Origin: a virus
IMG/VR virus record: IMGVR_UViG_3300006484_000050
Span: 1-25,016 of that record
DNA length: 25,016 nt
Reading direction: 5' to 3' (one strand)
Shown here: positions 1-6,502 of the stretch, piece by piece
Layout of the letters: each line of letters starts with the position of its first letter
Numbering within the stretch: the first letter of the stretch is position 1
The notes under the pieces: generated by a model
Told to the model about the DNA's origin: nothing
The model's input: only the letters and a program-made list of their open reading frames with translations
Database searches by the model: none
Made by a program: the position numbers and the translations under genes

Positions 1-2
1 TT

Positions 3-563
3 ATGTTAAAAAAACAGTTCGAAAAGAAGGACGTTACAAGAATCCGAAACCTAGTAAAGGGTAAATCAGGTAATAAAATATCATCATCAGTTGGTTATAA
101 AAAATCAGATGATCATTATAGTGAAGGAGATGTTTGGGAATCAAACGGACGTACCTGGACTATAAAGGACGGTATTAAACAAAATATAACCAAACTCGAT
201 GCCGCTAAGCAAGCGCATTTAATGCCGTTATTATGTCCAAAATGCGGTAAGGTAATGCGTAATCGTAATGATAAACCATTCTATAAAATACATAAAAAAT
301 GTTTTAACTGTGTTATTGATTTTGAAGCAGAACTAAAACGTACAGGTAAGTGGGAAGAATACGAAACCAAAATCCACAACGATGAAATCGATAACAAAAT
401 AAAAGATTTTAAAGAGTGGATTTATAATAAAGCAAACGAAAAATCTACATACGTTTCCGAAGCTGGTGATATTGAAAGATGGGTAGGTGCTAAAATAGAC
501 CTAGACAGAGTCGATGAATACGTAAGAGAATCAGTAGAATATTTAGAAGCACTAAAACGATAA
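3..563 (+). CDS. Cys4 zinc-finger-like phage protein, unknown function
   Basis: Encodes 186 residues. The recognisable element is a pair of CxxC knuckles, C78-C81 (CPKC) and C100-C103 (CFNC), spaced like a Cys4 zinc ribbon; H97 lies just before the second knuckle. The N-terminus is basic and the C-terminal third is acidic and probably helical. From memory, proteins with this LCPKCG...HKKCFNC layout recur in marine T4-like phages without an assigned role. Zinc binding is inferred from the cysteines, and any nucleic-acid role is speculation. Only two bases precede the ATG, so the start cannot be fixed and the gene may extend upstream. It ends just before a late-type promoter motif. Confidence 0.75.
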   Translation: MLKKQFEKKDVTRIRNLVKGKSGNKISSSVGYKKSDDHYSEGDVWESNGRTWTIKDGIKQNITKLDAAKQAHLMPLLCPKCGKVMRNRNDKPFYKIHKKCFNCVIDFEAELKRTGKWEEYETKIHNDEIDNKIKDFKEWIYNKANEKSTYVSEAGDIERWVGAKIDLDRVDEYVRESVEYLEALKR

Positions 564-572
564 TATTTATAA
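562..572 (+). promoter_or_regulatory. Putative late-type promoter motif (AATATTTATAA)
   Basis: The motif overlaps the stop of the preceding gene and ends 12 nt before the ATG at 585. Near-identical copies precede seven other genes. No -35-like element is evident, as expected for T4-type late promoters. Promoter function is inferred from recurrence and position. Confidence 0.6.
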
Positions 573-584
573 TAAACTTATAAT

Positions 585-803
585 ATGGATAACTTCGATT
601 TATACGAATGGAATCAAAAACGACGTTCAGAGCAGTTAGCTATGGATGAAGCAAAGGTATCCATAGATGAGAAAAAAAAAAAGAAAAAAGACGATCGCTG
701 TACAAGAATAGCTAAACGTAAATACGATACTTGGCCTTCTGCTTATGCTAGTGGTGCTGTAGTTCGTTGCCGCAAAGGTGAGATATGGAAGGACGAAAAA
801 TAG
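585..803 (+). CDS. Small basic 'WPSAYASGAVV' phage protein, unknown function
   Basis: Encodes 72 residues, strongly basic, with a Lys-rich linker (residues 30-35) followed by a block reading DRCTRIAKRKY and then WPSAYASGAVVRCRKG. I know this block from many marine phage proteins. It has two cysteines and conserved aromatic/basic residues but no assigned function. It is the first gene after the motif at 562-572 and overlaps the next ORF by 19 bp, so the two are probably translationally coupled. The Lys-rich linker is written as a run of 11 A residues (672-682), a possible slippage spot. Whether it acts in the virion or on nucleic acid cannot be told from the sequence. Confidence 0.75.
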   Translation: MDNFDLYEWNQKRRSEQLAMDEAKVSIDEKKKKKKDDRCTRIAKRKYDTWPSAYASGAVVRCRKGEIWKDEK

Positions 804-1069
804 GAAAACTTATAGACGAATCATTACGTGATTGGTTTAAAAAAGAAGATTGGGTACGTATCAACTCATCTGGTGAAATAGCTGGTAAGTGCGGAACGTC
901 AAAAAATAAAAAAAACCCTGATCGTTGTCTACCTAAAAAGAAGGCATATAGTTTAAGTAAAGCAGAACGTAAAGCAACTGCAGCTAAAAAGAAGAAAGCC
1001 GGAAGTAAAGGTAAACAAGTAGTAAAAAACACTAAAAAAGCGAAAGTATCGTCTAAAAACAAAAAATAA
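785..1069 (+). CDS. Small Lys-rich phage protein with KNPDRCLP motif
   Basis: Encodes 94 residues. The N-terminal half holds DWFKKEDWVRINSSGEIAG and then CGTSKNKKNPDRCLPKKKA, a block I recognise from many phage and some giant-virus proteins of unknown function. The last ~35 residues are almost entirely Lys/Ala/Ser/Gly, like a nucleic-acid-binding or disordered tail. It starts inside the end of the upstream gene (ATG at 785, upstream stop at 801-803) in a different frame. An in-frame TGA at 779-781 rules out a longer N-terminus or fusion by frameshift. It pairs with the upstream gene, which belongs to the same class of small Cys/Lys-rich proteins. Function unknown. Confidence 0.75.
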   Translation: MEGRKIGKLIDESLRDWFKKEDWVRINSSGEIAGKCGTSKNKKNPDRCLPKKKAYSLSKAERKATAAKKKKAGSKGKQVVKNTKKAKVSSKNKK

Positions 1070-1078
1070 TATTTATCA
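1068..1078 (+). promoter_or_regulatory. Putative late-type promoter motif, one-base variant (AATATTTATCA)
   Basis: This differs from the consensus at one position (C for A) and lies 20 nt before the ATG at 1099. Like other copies it overlaps the stop codon of the preceding gene. It would drive the five-gene block 1099-4929. Confidence 0.5.
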
Positions 1079-1098
1079 TCATAACATTAAACTAAAAA

Positions 1099-1653
1099 AT
1101 GAAAGAAATAACAGCATTCAGAAACTACCTAAACGAAGGTTTAGATAAAAAAGCCGATAAGGTTGAGGAAAACATCGAAGAGATGGATACACATAGTGAA
1201 GACGCTGATGTGGCATCAAACTTTAAAGAAGGTAAGATGACTAAACAAGCCTTAAAAGAAAAAATCAAAGCTGAAATCCTATCAACTTTAAGCGAAGCTG
1301 ATGATGATGGTGAAAGGGATAAAAATACATACTTTGGTGCTGATGCAAAAGATAAAATAAAACAAAGAAGAGAAAAGGCAGTTGATTTCCTTCAAAAGCA
1401 TAAAGAAAAATATGGCTTAAAAGAAGATGAAGACGAAGACGTAGACGTAGAGGATGTAGATGTTGATATCGACGTTGAAGCACCTGCTGAAACATCATCT
1501 GAACCAGGTCTAACTAGCGATGAAATGGAAATCCAAAACTCACTTAAAAGAGCATATGATACAGCCGTTTCTATTGGTGACGAAAAACTTTCAAACCAAA
1601 TAGCAAATAGTATTACCTTTTTTACTAAGACACACGTAGTACCTAGAGACTAA
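1099..1653 (+). CDS. Acidic putative head-internal protein with capsid-targeting-like N-terminus
   Basis: Encodes 184 residues. The N-terminus reads MKEITAFRNYLNE followed by G14, which resembles T4 internal-protein targeting peptides (MKTYQEFIAE|A) that the gp21 protease cuts after (L/I)xE. A second such module, MTKQALKEKIKAEILSTLSEA, starts near residue 47. Residues ~114-133 form an acidic D/E-V-D repeat like those in the scaffold protein of this window. The C-terminal ~45 residues look like a compact helical domain. The same 14-residue start occurs in the gene at 5976. It ends in a TAATG overlap with the next gene. Packaging into the head core is inference; no homolog of known function is recognised. 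Confidence 0.65.
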   Translation: MKEITAFRNYLNEGLDKKADKVEENIEEMDTHSEDADVASNFKEGKMTKQALKEKIKAEILSTLSEADDDGERDKNTYFGADAKDKIKQRREKAVDFLQKHKEKYGLKEDEDEDVDVEDVDVDIDVEAPAETSSEPGLTSDEMEIQNSLKRAYDTAVSIGDEKLSNQIANSITFFTKTHVVPRD

Positions 1654-2405
1654 TGTTAAACGAACGTAAACTTACCGATAGGGAGGTAGCAACACGCGAA
1701 GACTCTATTAAGGATTTAAAACCAGCAAAGCGAGGGTTTGTAAAACGTTATGGTAGGGATGCGGAAGCAATAATGTATGCTACGGCAACTAAAAGAGCTA
1801 AAAAAAAAGTAGAAGAAATGAATAAAGAATCACTAAAGGAACTTATTAAAGATGCCTTAACCAATAAAGTAAATGAAAAGGCATTAGTTGGTGACCAACA
1901 TGAGTTACCTGATTTCATTAAAGATAAAATCAAATCAGCTACTGAAGCAGCTTTAAGTAAAAAACCTCAAGTTGAAGAACTAGTAGATGAAGATTTAGAC
2001 GTAGGTCATGAAGACGATGAGCCACGTATGATTAAAAAAGAACTTTATCGTATAGCTAAATACGCTACTGAACTATATAGAATGGTAGGTGAATATGATG
2101 AAATGGGTGGTGAAGTAGATTTTCCATCTTGGCTACAAGCTAAAATCACTAAAGCACATGATATGATGGTTTCTTCTAAACATTATTTAGATGGTGAAGA
2201 AAAAATCGACCAAATCGATGCTATGTTAGATTCAGAACCAGAAATGGATGATATTGAAGTAGTAAGTGTTGAACCAGAAATGGATGATATCGACACACCT
2301 TCAGATGTAGTTGGAATGGAACCAGAACCAGAAATGGATAGTGACTCTATTGAAGATAGAATTAAAAATATGGTTGGTGAAAGACTTAAAAATGGTTTAA
2401 AATAA
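1653..2405 (+). CDS. Phage structural-type protein with 'KRYGRDAEAIMYATATK' domain
   Basis: Encodes 250 residues. Residues 5-50 carry a basic helical block (DREVATRED...FVKRYGRDAEAIMYATATKRAKK) that I recognise from many marine phage virion-region proteins of unknown role. A module resembling the recurrent ELKxxIKxxI N-termini follows near residue 56 (MNKESLKELIKDAL). The middle (~130-185) is a predicted helical domain. The C-terminal 60 residues are very acidic with three EPEMD repeats. It starts on the TAATG overlap with the upstream stop, so it probably depends on reinitiation. Likely a virion or head-core component by context; unproven. Confidence 0.65.
   Translation: MLNERKLTDREVATREDSIKDLKPAKRGFVKRYGRDAEAIMYATATKRAKKKVEEMNKESLKELIKDALTNKVNEKALVGDQHELPDFIKDKIKSATEAALSKKPQVEELVDEDLDVGHEDDEPRMIKKELYRIAKYATELYRMVGEYDEMGGEVDFPSWLQAKITKAHDMMVSSKHYLDGEEKIDQIDAMLDSEPEMDDIEVVSVEPEMDDIDTPSDVVGMEPEPEMDSDSIEDRIKNMVGERLKNGLK
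2235..2340 (+). repeat. Short direct repeats encoding EPEMD(DI)
   Basis: The 16-20 bp unit gaaccagaaatggatgatat occurs at 2235-2254 and 2271-2290, with a truncated copy at 2325-2340, all in frame. They encode an acidic repeat at the C-terminus of the gene 1653-2405 and look like recent slippage or duplication within a low-complexity acidic tail. Confidence 0.85.
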
Positions 2406-2410
2406 ACTAA

Positions 2411-2851
2411 ATGACAAAAGCAGAATTAAGGGATAAAATCCAACGTCTAGCAAAAGACGTTTATAAGGATAACGCTAAAATCGATGATGCTGCTTTGGCA
2501 TATGACGAACTAACTAAGTTTCCTGAACTTAAAAATGTAATCGTTGATTTACTTACAGTCCAGTTTGATGAGTTTTTAGAATCCATCGATTGGGTATCTC
2601 CACGCCCCACAACGTTTCGTATTAACCTACTAAACGGTCAAAACTTTATATTAATCTTTACAGATCGCTCTTGGATAGCGCAAGTAGAAGGTAAAAAATA
2701 CTATCTTTTAAATCTTGACGAAGAAGAACGAGCAGCTCAAGCTATTAGTCGTATATTATCATACGGAACAATGGAAAAATCAGATGAAGAATCCGAAGAC
2801 GGTGGTGATGGCGATGCTGATGTAGATGTTGATATAGAAGATGAATTATAA
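2411..2851 (+). CDS. Conserved marine-phage protein ('FPELKNVI...WVSPRPTTFRI' type), unknown function
   Basis: Encodes 146 residues. The globular part (residues ~30-118) has the pattern FPELKNVIVDLLTVQFDEFL, then WVSPRPTTFRINLLNGQ, then GKKYYLLNLDEEERAAQAIS. I recognise this combination from many uncultured marine phage genomes, always unassigned. The N-terminus (MTKAELRDKIQRLAK) resembles the other ELK-type starts here, and the last ~25 residues are an acidic D-V-D tail like those of the 1099 and scaffold proteins. It sits 5 nt after the preceding stop and 3 nt before the next ATG, so it is part of one operon. Possible structural role; function unknown. Confidence 0.7.
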   Translation: MTKAELRDKIQRLAKDVYKDNAKIDDAALAYDELTKFPELKNVIVDLLTVQFDEFLESIDWVSPRPTTFRINLLNGQNFILIFTDRSWIAQVEGKKYYLLNLDEEERAAQAISRILSYGTMEKSDEESEDGGDGDADVDVDIEDEL

Positions 2852-2854
2852 AAT

Positions 2855-3985
2855 ATGGATGTAGTTACTGAATTTATTAATAGGATAGCATATAAGTTTC
2901 CTAAAGGATACCCAGATATAAATGATCCGGCTGATAAAGCATTGCTTGAATCCTTAATGGGTTTAAATGAAGAAGTACCTAATATGAGTGGTACTAAAAA
3001 AGCAGTGGCATTTATTACTCAAAAAGTAGGTGATGAATATGGGGTTAAACCACTACCATCAAAACCAAATCGTTTATCAGCACCCGGAATAAAAGATGCA
3101 AAAGTATTCGTAGATATTGTTAAAAAAACATTTGGTGAAGACACCGATATTAAAGTACTTGAACCAAGACAAGGGTCAAACCCAAGTGGTAAGTTTCCTA
3201 TGTTTCAGTTTGATACAGATGATTTTGGTCAAGTTAATATGTTAGCTAGTTTTAGTGCACCAGGTGGAGCAGGTAAAACTAACGAAGCAGTATTCATAGA
3301 AACTTTAAATAAATTAATAGCCGACGCTGGTGAATCAGCTAAAATAATAATCAACTCACCTGAGTATACAGAAACATTTGACAACGTAACATTAGTTGAA
3401 GATTCATCTAAAACAGGTGCTGGAAAAGGAGATAAATCAGATGCTCAGTTTTTATCTGATGGTAAAGTAGTAGCAAACATATCTTTAAAACAAGATGGTG
3501 GGTTTAGATGGGCATCAGTTGCCTCAAACTATCCTGATTTTATAAAAACATTTCAAGAAAAGGCATTTGCAGGTGAAATAGATGGGTTTGAGTTAAAACC
3601 AAATCCAGAAATCAAAGGTAAATACCTAATGTATAACTCCAAAACAGGAGATAGAGTTACTAAGGTAGTAATACCTGATTTTATTGAAGGAAATGATGAA
3701 ATAGAAACGTTTGTATTTGGACCTGAAGACCCTAAAGTTATAGTAGTATCTAGATCATGGAAAGAAAGTGATTTTAAACTAGATGGGGATACTATTACAT
3801 TACAAGCAACCCATATTTATAAGAGTATAGACGATATTGAAAAAGGAGGAATAGCTCCTGTATTTACTATTGCTCAACACCAAAATAAACCTATTGGGTT
3901 AGATTATAGGATTTATCCTGAAAATATGACTAAAATAGGATCTAGATCTAGAGGAATCGAACTATCAGTAAGTGACATAATATGA
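2855..3985 (+). CDS. Unknown phage protein, possible PD-(D/E)XK-like fold
   Basis: Encodes 376 residues. The N-terminus has a block FINRIAYKFPKGYPDINDP with LLESLM, a type seen in other marine phage proteins, followed by LNE|E. Residues ~143-212 contain NEAVFIETLNKLI, then a Gly/Lys stretch, D196, a short strand and ISLK (S210-K212). This helix-D-strand-xxK spacing resembles the restriction-endonuclease-like (PD-(D/E)XK) fold with Ser in place of the usual acid. The C-terminal 150 residues look like a beta-rich domain. No function is claimed beyond this weak resemblance. It overlaps the next gene by an ATGA junction, and a copy of the TATTTATAA motif lies inside it at 3814-3822. Confidence 0.6.
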   Translation: MDVVTEFINRIAYKFPKGYPDINDPADKALLESLMGLNEEVPNMSGTKKAVAFITQKVGDEYGVKPLPSKPNRLSAPGIKDAKVFVDIVKKTFGEDTDIKVLEPRQGSNPSGKFPMFQFDTDDFGQVNMLASFSAPGGAGKTNEAVFIETLNKLIADAGESAKIIINSPEYTETFDNVTLVEDSSKTGAGKGDKSDAQFLSDGKVVANISLKQDGGFRWASVASNYPDFIKTFQEKAFAGEIDGFELKPNPEIKGKYLMYNSKTGDRVTKVVIPDFIEGNDEIETFVFGPEDPKVIVVSRSWKESDFKLDGDTITLQATHIYKSIDDIEKGGIAPVFTIAQHQNKPIGLDYRIYPENMTKIGSRSRGIELSVSDII

Positions 3986-4929
3986 AAAAAGAACTAATAA
4001 AAAAGTTAATAGTAGAAGCACTACAAAAACCACTAAAGAAGTCATGTTCTTGTGGTTGTGGTACTTGTAGTACTAATGATGCCCCTATATTAACCGAATC
4101 TAAGGTTAAAAACATATTAAGTGAAGGATTACAACATCATATAGATAATAAAATCCCACTATACGATACTATATATCGTTATTCCTCAGATAAACACTTA
4201 TCGTTAATCAAAGAAGCTAAAAAACTATACTCAAGGGGAGTAATAGATTTAGCTGAAGGCGATAAACAACTAATCGAAACCAACTTAGGCGAGTTTGGTA
4301 TGTTTGAAGGTGAAGTAGTACCTTTAGATTTACCTATGATTGATGAAGATCTTGCTAGAGGGTATGATTGGAAAGCATCAAAAGCTACACAAGATAGAAA
4401 AGATATGGGTTATGATCTAAATGATCTACTCGCTGTAAAAAGTGATCTTAAAAAGAAAGGATTTGATGTAAAAGTAGGATACCCTACTGAAATCGATCCT
4501 AAAATCCAAATCCAACATATTGGTGGAGATATAGATGATTTACAGTTAACTCTAGATCAAATGTTTGGAGATAACTACCGTATTGTATTTGATACTAATC
4601 AAAGAATGTTTGAGGCATTAGATGAAAATCTAAACGAATACTCTGAATATGGTGGTAGAGAAGTTAAACTAAACAAACCTAAAAGAGGTGGATCTAAAGC
4701 GTATTATGTATATGTTAAAGATCCAAGAACTAAAAAAGTTAAAAAAGTACAGTTTGGATCCGGTGGATTAAGAGCTAAAATCAAAGATAAAGATAAACGT
4801 TTAGCATTCGCTGCTCGTCATAAATGTTCTACTAAAAAAGACAGAACAAAACCTGGATATTGGTCTTGTAACTTACCTAGATATGCTAAAGCACTTAAGT
4901 TAGGTAGTAATATGAATACCTATTGGTAG
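3982..4929 (+). CDS. Putative virion protein with Cys cluster and C-terminal YWSC domain
   Basis: Encodes 315 residues in several modules. The start MKKELIKKLIVE with A13 fits a prohead-protease (I/L)xE|A site. C22, C24, C26 and C29 form a tight Cys cluster. A second ILSE|G site follows near residue 47. Residues ~65-112 contain the phage block KEAKKLYSRGVIDLAEGDKQLIETNLGEFG...VPLDLPM. The C-terminal ~90 residues (GGREVKLNKPKRGGSKAYYVYVKDP...RHKCSTKKDRTKPGYWSC) are a basic domain widespread in marine T4-like phages. It is the last gene of the block. A virion or head role fits the targeting-like start and the context but is not shown. Confidence 0.65.
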   Translation: MKKELIKKLIVEALQKPLKKSCSCGCGTCSTNDAPILTESKVKNILSEGLQHHIDNKIPLYDTIYRYSSDKHLSLIKEAKKLYSRGVIDLAEGDKQLIETNLGEFGMFEGEVVPLDLPMIDEDLARGYDWKASKATQDRKDMGYDLNDLLAVKSDLKKKGFDVKVGYPTEIDPKIQIQHIGGDIDDLQLTLDQMFGDNYRIVFDTNQRMFEALDENLNEYSEYGGREVKLNKPKRGGSKAYYVYVKDPRTKKVKKVQFGSGGLRAKIKDKDKRLAFAARHKCSTKKDRTKPGYWSCNLPRYAKALKLGSNMNTYW

Positions 4930-4934
4930 AATTG

Positions 4935-4945
4935 AATATTTATAA
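4935..4945 (+). promoter_or_regulatory. Putative late-type promoter motif (AATATTTATAA)
   Basis: An exact copy ending 10 nt before the ATG at 4956, just after the stop of the preceding gene. It would serve the unit 4956-6392, which ends at the terminator near 6443. Confidence 0.6.
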
Positions 4946-4955
4946 TAAAAAATAG

Positions 4956-5537
4956 ATGGCTAAAAATATAAGTGAAGTAGGAATAGTAGATGGGCAGATA
5001 GTATACGCTGACCAAATACTCCAATTAACTGATGCTCTTCGAGGTGATGATGCTTATAATATTAACTTAAGTGGTAGTATAAGTATAAACGATGTCACTT
5101 ACCCTTCAACTGATGGGGGTGTTAGTGGTTCTGTATTAATGACAGATGGTAGTGGAACAGCAGGATTTGGTTTAGTACAATCCGTTCCTTCAGCATCTTA
5201 TGCCTTAACTTCATCTCATTCTATCACTTCATCTTTAGCAATAAATGCTATAGATGCTGTATCCTCATCATACGCTTTATCTTCATCATATGCTGGGTTT
5301 TCAGATGTAGCTAGAACATCTTTAGATTTTCAAACAACTACATATACATCACAATTTACTGTATCATCACTTAATTATACTTTTAACCATAATCTTAACT
5401 TTAAGTATGTAGTAGTACAAGCATACAACACAGATGATGTACAAATAATCCCATCAGAGGTTAGAGCATTGGATGTAAATAATACATTTGTAAGATTCGC
5501 AGCTCCCCAAAACGGAACTATAGTAATACAAGCATAA
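4956..5537 (+). CDS. Small fibre-like virion protein with SASYA-type repeats
   Basis: Encodes 193 residues. The start MAKNISEVGIVDGQIVYADQILQLTDAL followed by LSGSISINDVTY is typical of phage fibre or appendage N-termini. Residues ~75-115 carry degenerate (S)ASYAL(T)SS repeats (SASYALTSSHS, SSSYALSSSYA), also found in the large fibre-like gene at 19601. The C-terminal ~75 residues are beta-rich (TSQFTVSSLNYTFNHNL...VVVQAYNTDDVQIIPSEV) and may be a receptor-facing or trimerisation tip. It is first in its unit after a late-type motif and ends on a TAATG overlap with the cupin gene. A tail-fibre or head-decoration role is inferred from the repeat type. Confidence 0.65.
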   Translation: MAKNISEVGIVDGQIVYADQILQLTDALRGDDAYNINLSGSISINDVTYPSTDGGVSGSVLMTDGSGTAGFGLVQSVPSASYALTSSHSITSSLAINAIDAVSSSYALSSSYAGFSDVARTSLDFQTTTYTSQFTVSSLNYTFNHNLNFKYVVVQAYNTDDVQIIPSEVRALDVNNTFVRFAAPQNGTIVIQA

Positions 5538-5782
5538 TGCCTTATATAGATAACTCCAATATTCGTACGTTCTCTAAAGACGTAAATGCTATGGATTTAA
5601 TATGGCATATGGATGACGAAGATAGAAATATTGAAGTATTAGAAGGTAAAGGTTGGCAATTTCAACGAGACAACGAATTACCTTTGGTACTTAAAGAAGG
5701 AGATCGTATATTTATACCACAACATCAAGTACATAGAGTAATAAAAGGTACAACTGATTTAAAAATACGAATAAATGATTAA
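5537..5782 (+). CDS. Mini-cupin phage protein
   Basis: Encodes 81 residues. The pattern RNIEVLEGKGWQFQ...LPLVLKEGDRIFIPQHQVHRVIKG matches the second cupin motif G(X)5PxG(X)2H with G55, P61 and H66; the usual Gly after P is His here. The first cupin metal-binding motif (HxH) is not evident, so metal binding is uncertain. Small single-cupin proteins of this sort are common in T4-like marine phages. They may be virion parts or small-molecule binders; the role is unknown. The start overlaps the preceding stop (TAATG) and the end overlaps the next ATG by 8 bp. Confidence 0.7.
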   Translation: MPYIDNSNIRTFSKDVNAMDLIWHMDDEDRNIEVLEGKGWQFQRDNELPLVLKEGDRIFIPQHQVHRVIKGTTDLKIRIND

Positions 5783-5969
5783 ACTAACCGATTTATTAGA
5801 AGACAAATCAACACAAGATGCTGATAAGTGGGTAGAGTTTCTACAAAAAGAACTAGACTTAGAAACGTTAAAAAAACGTTTTGGTGCTAGTGATATTAGA
5901 GCAGATATTGATTACTCAACTGATTATTTTAACGTAATAGATAGTATAGCAAACCAAGAAATAGAATAA
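5775..5969 (+). CDS. Small unknown protein with MIKLTDLLE start
   Basis: Encodes 64 residues, mostly helical and charged (DADKWVEFLQKELDLETLKKRFG). The start MIKLTDLLE|D is an N-terminus I have seen often on small marine phage proteins, and it fits an LxE prohead-protease consensus after residue 9. It overlaps the cupin gene by 8 bp and is 6 nt from the next gene, so it is embedded in the same operon. No fold or function recognised. Confidence 0.6.
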   Translation: MIKLTDLLEDKSTQDADKWVEFLQKELDLETLKKRFGASDIRADIDYSTDYFNVIDSIANQEIE

Positions 5970-5975
5970 ACTAAC

Positions 5976-6392
5976 ATGAAAGAACTAGTAACATTTAGAA
6001 AATACCTAAACGAAGGTATTATAAACGAAGAATTAACTCCTATTCAACAATATGTTTACGACTATGAGATAGAGGTTAGTGGTGAGGATATGGCAAAAGA
6101 TTTTTTAGATAGTATTGAAAAGTTAAAAACACCACAAGATGTTTATGATTACTATTCTATTGATAGAGGTTGGGAAGATGATGATTTAGAAAACATATAC
6201 AAACAAGTAAAAAGAAAATTTAAGAATTTAATTTCAACTGATGGTTTAACTCCACTCCAAAGAAGAGCTTATAGTTATGCTAAAGAAAGATTTGGAAATG
6301 ATGAAGCTAAAAAGGATTTAGATATAATTAAAACATTTGAAACTGACCAAGAATTTACAGCTTGGGTATTGGAAAAAATAAAAGAAAACTAA
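5976..6392 (+). CDS. Two-repeat protein with capsid-targeting-like N-terminus
   Basis: Encodes 138 residues. The first 14 residues (MKELVTFRKYLNE|G) nearly match those of the gene at 1099 and resemble T4 internal-protein targeting peptides. The rest is an internal duplication: ELTPIQQYVYDYEIEVSG...AKDFLDSIEKLKTPQ and GLTPLQRRAYSYAKERFGN...AKKDLDIIKTFETDQ align over ~45 residues each, sharing LTPxQ, YxY, AK, LDxI and a TxQ turn. The repeated unit is helical and of unknown family. It is last in its unit, with a terminator ~50 nt downstream. A packaged internal protein is a plausible but unproven role. Confidence 0.65.
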   Translation: MKELVTFRKYLNEGIINEELTPIQQYVYDYEIEVSGEDMAKDFLDSIEKLKTPQDVYDYYSIDRGWEDDDLENIYKQVKRKFKNLISTDGLTPLQRRAYSYAKERFGNDEAKKDLDIIKTFETDQEFTAWVLEKIKEN

Positions 6393-6442
6393 CATACAGA
6401 CTGATTCATAGCCAGTCGCGATTACAAAAAACAGATATCTGT

Positions 6443-6469
6443 GGCATCTCATTTGGAGATGCCATTTTT
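6443..6469 (+). terminator. Intrinsic terminator
   Basis: The stem GGCATCTC (6443-6450) pairs with GAGATGCC (6456-6463) around the loop ATTTG, followed by ATTTTT. It closes the unit 4956-6392. The loop TTTG doubles as the possible -33 element of the promoter for 6503. Confidence 0.85.
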
Positions 6470-6483
6470 CTTTCGTATATTAA
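6452..6483 (+). promoter_or_regulatory. Putative Bacteroidota-type promoter overlapping a terminator
   Basis: TTTG (6452-6455, in the terminator loop), a 20-nt spacer, then TATATTAA (6476-6483), similar to the Bacteroidota -33 TTTG / -7 TAnnTTTG form. It lies 19 nt upstream of the dehydrogenase ATG. The segment CTTTCGTATATTA (6470-6482) recurs exactly at 8256-8268. Function inferred. Confidence 0.5.
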
Positions 6484-6502
6484 TGTATTAATAAGAATAT
6501 AA

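Noticed and set aside
672-803. Frameshift fusion of the 585 and 785 genes at the poly-A run
   Set aside because: The frame of the second gene has a stop (TGA, 779-781) immediately before its ATG, so slippage at 672-682 would not produce a fusion.
748-1062. Minus-strand 104-residue open frame opposite the Lys-rich gene
   Set aside because: The Phe/Leu-rich composition is what AAA/AAG codons give on the reverse strand; the + strand gene has recognisable phage motifs.
6399-6417. GACTG...CAGTC hairpin that looks like a tRNA anticodon arm
   Set aside because: The loop is 9 nt, and the 48-nt stretch before the palindrome cannot hold acceptor, D and T arms.
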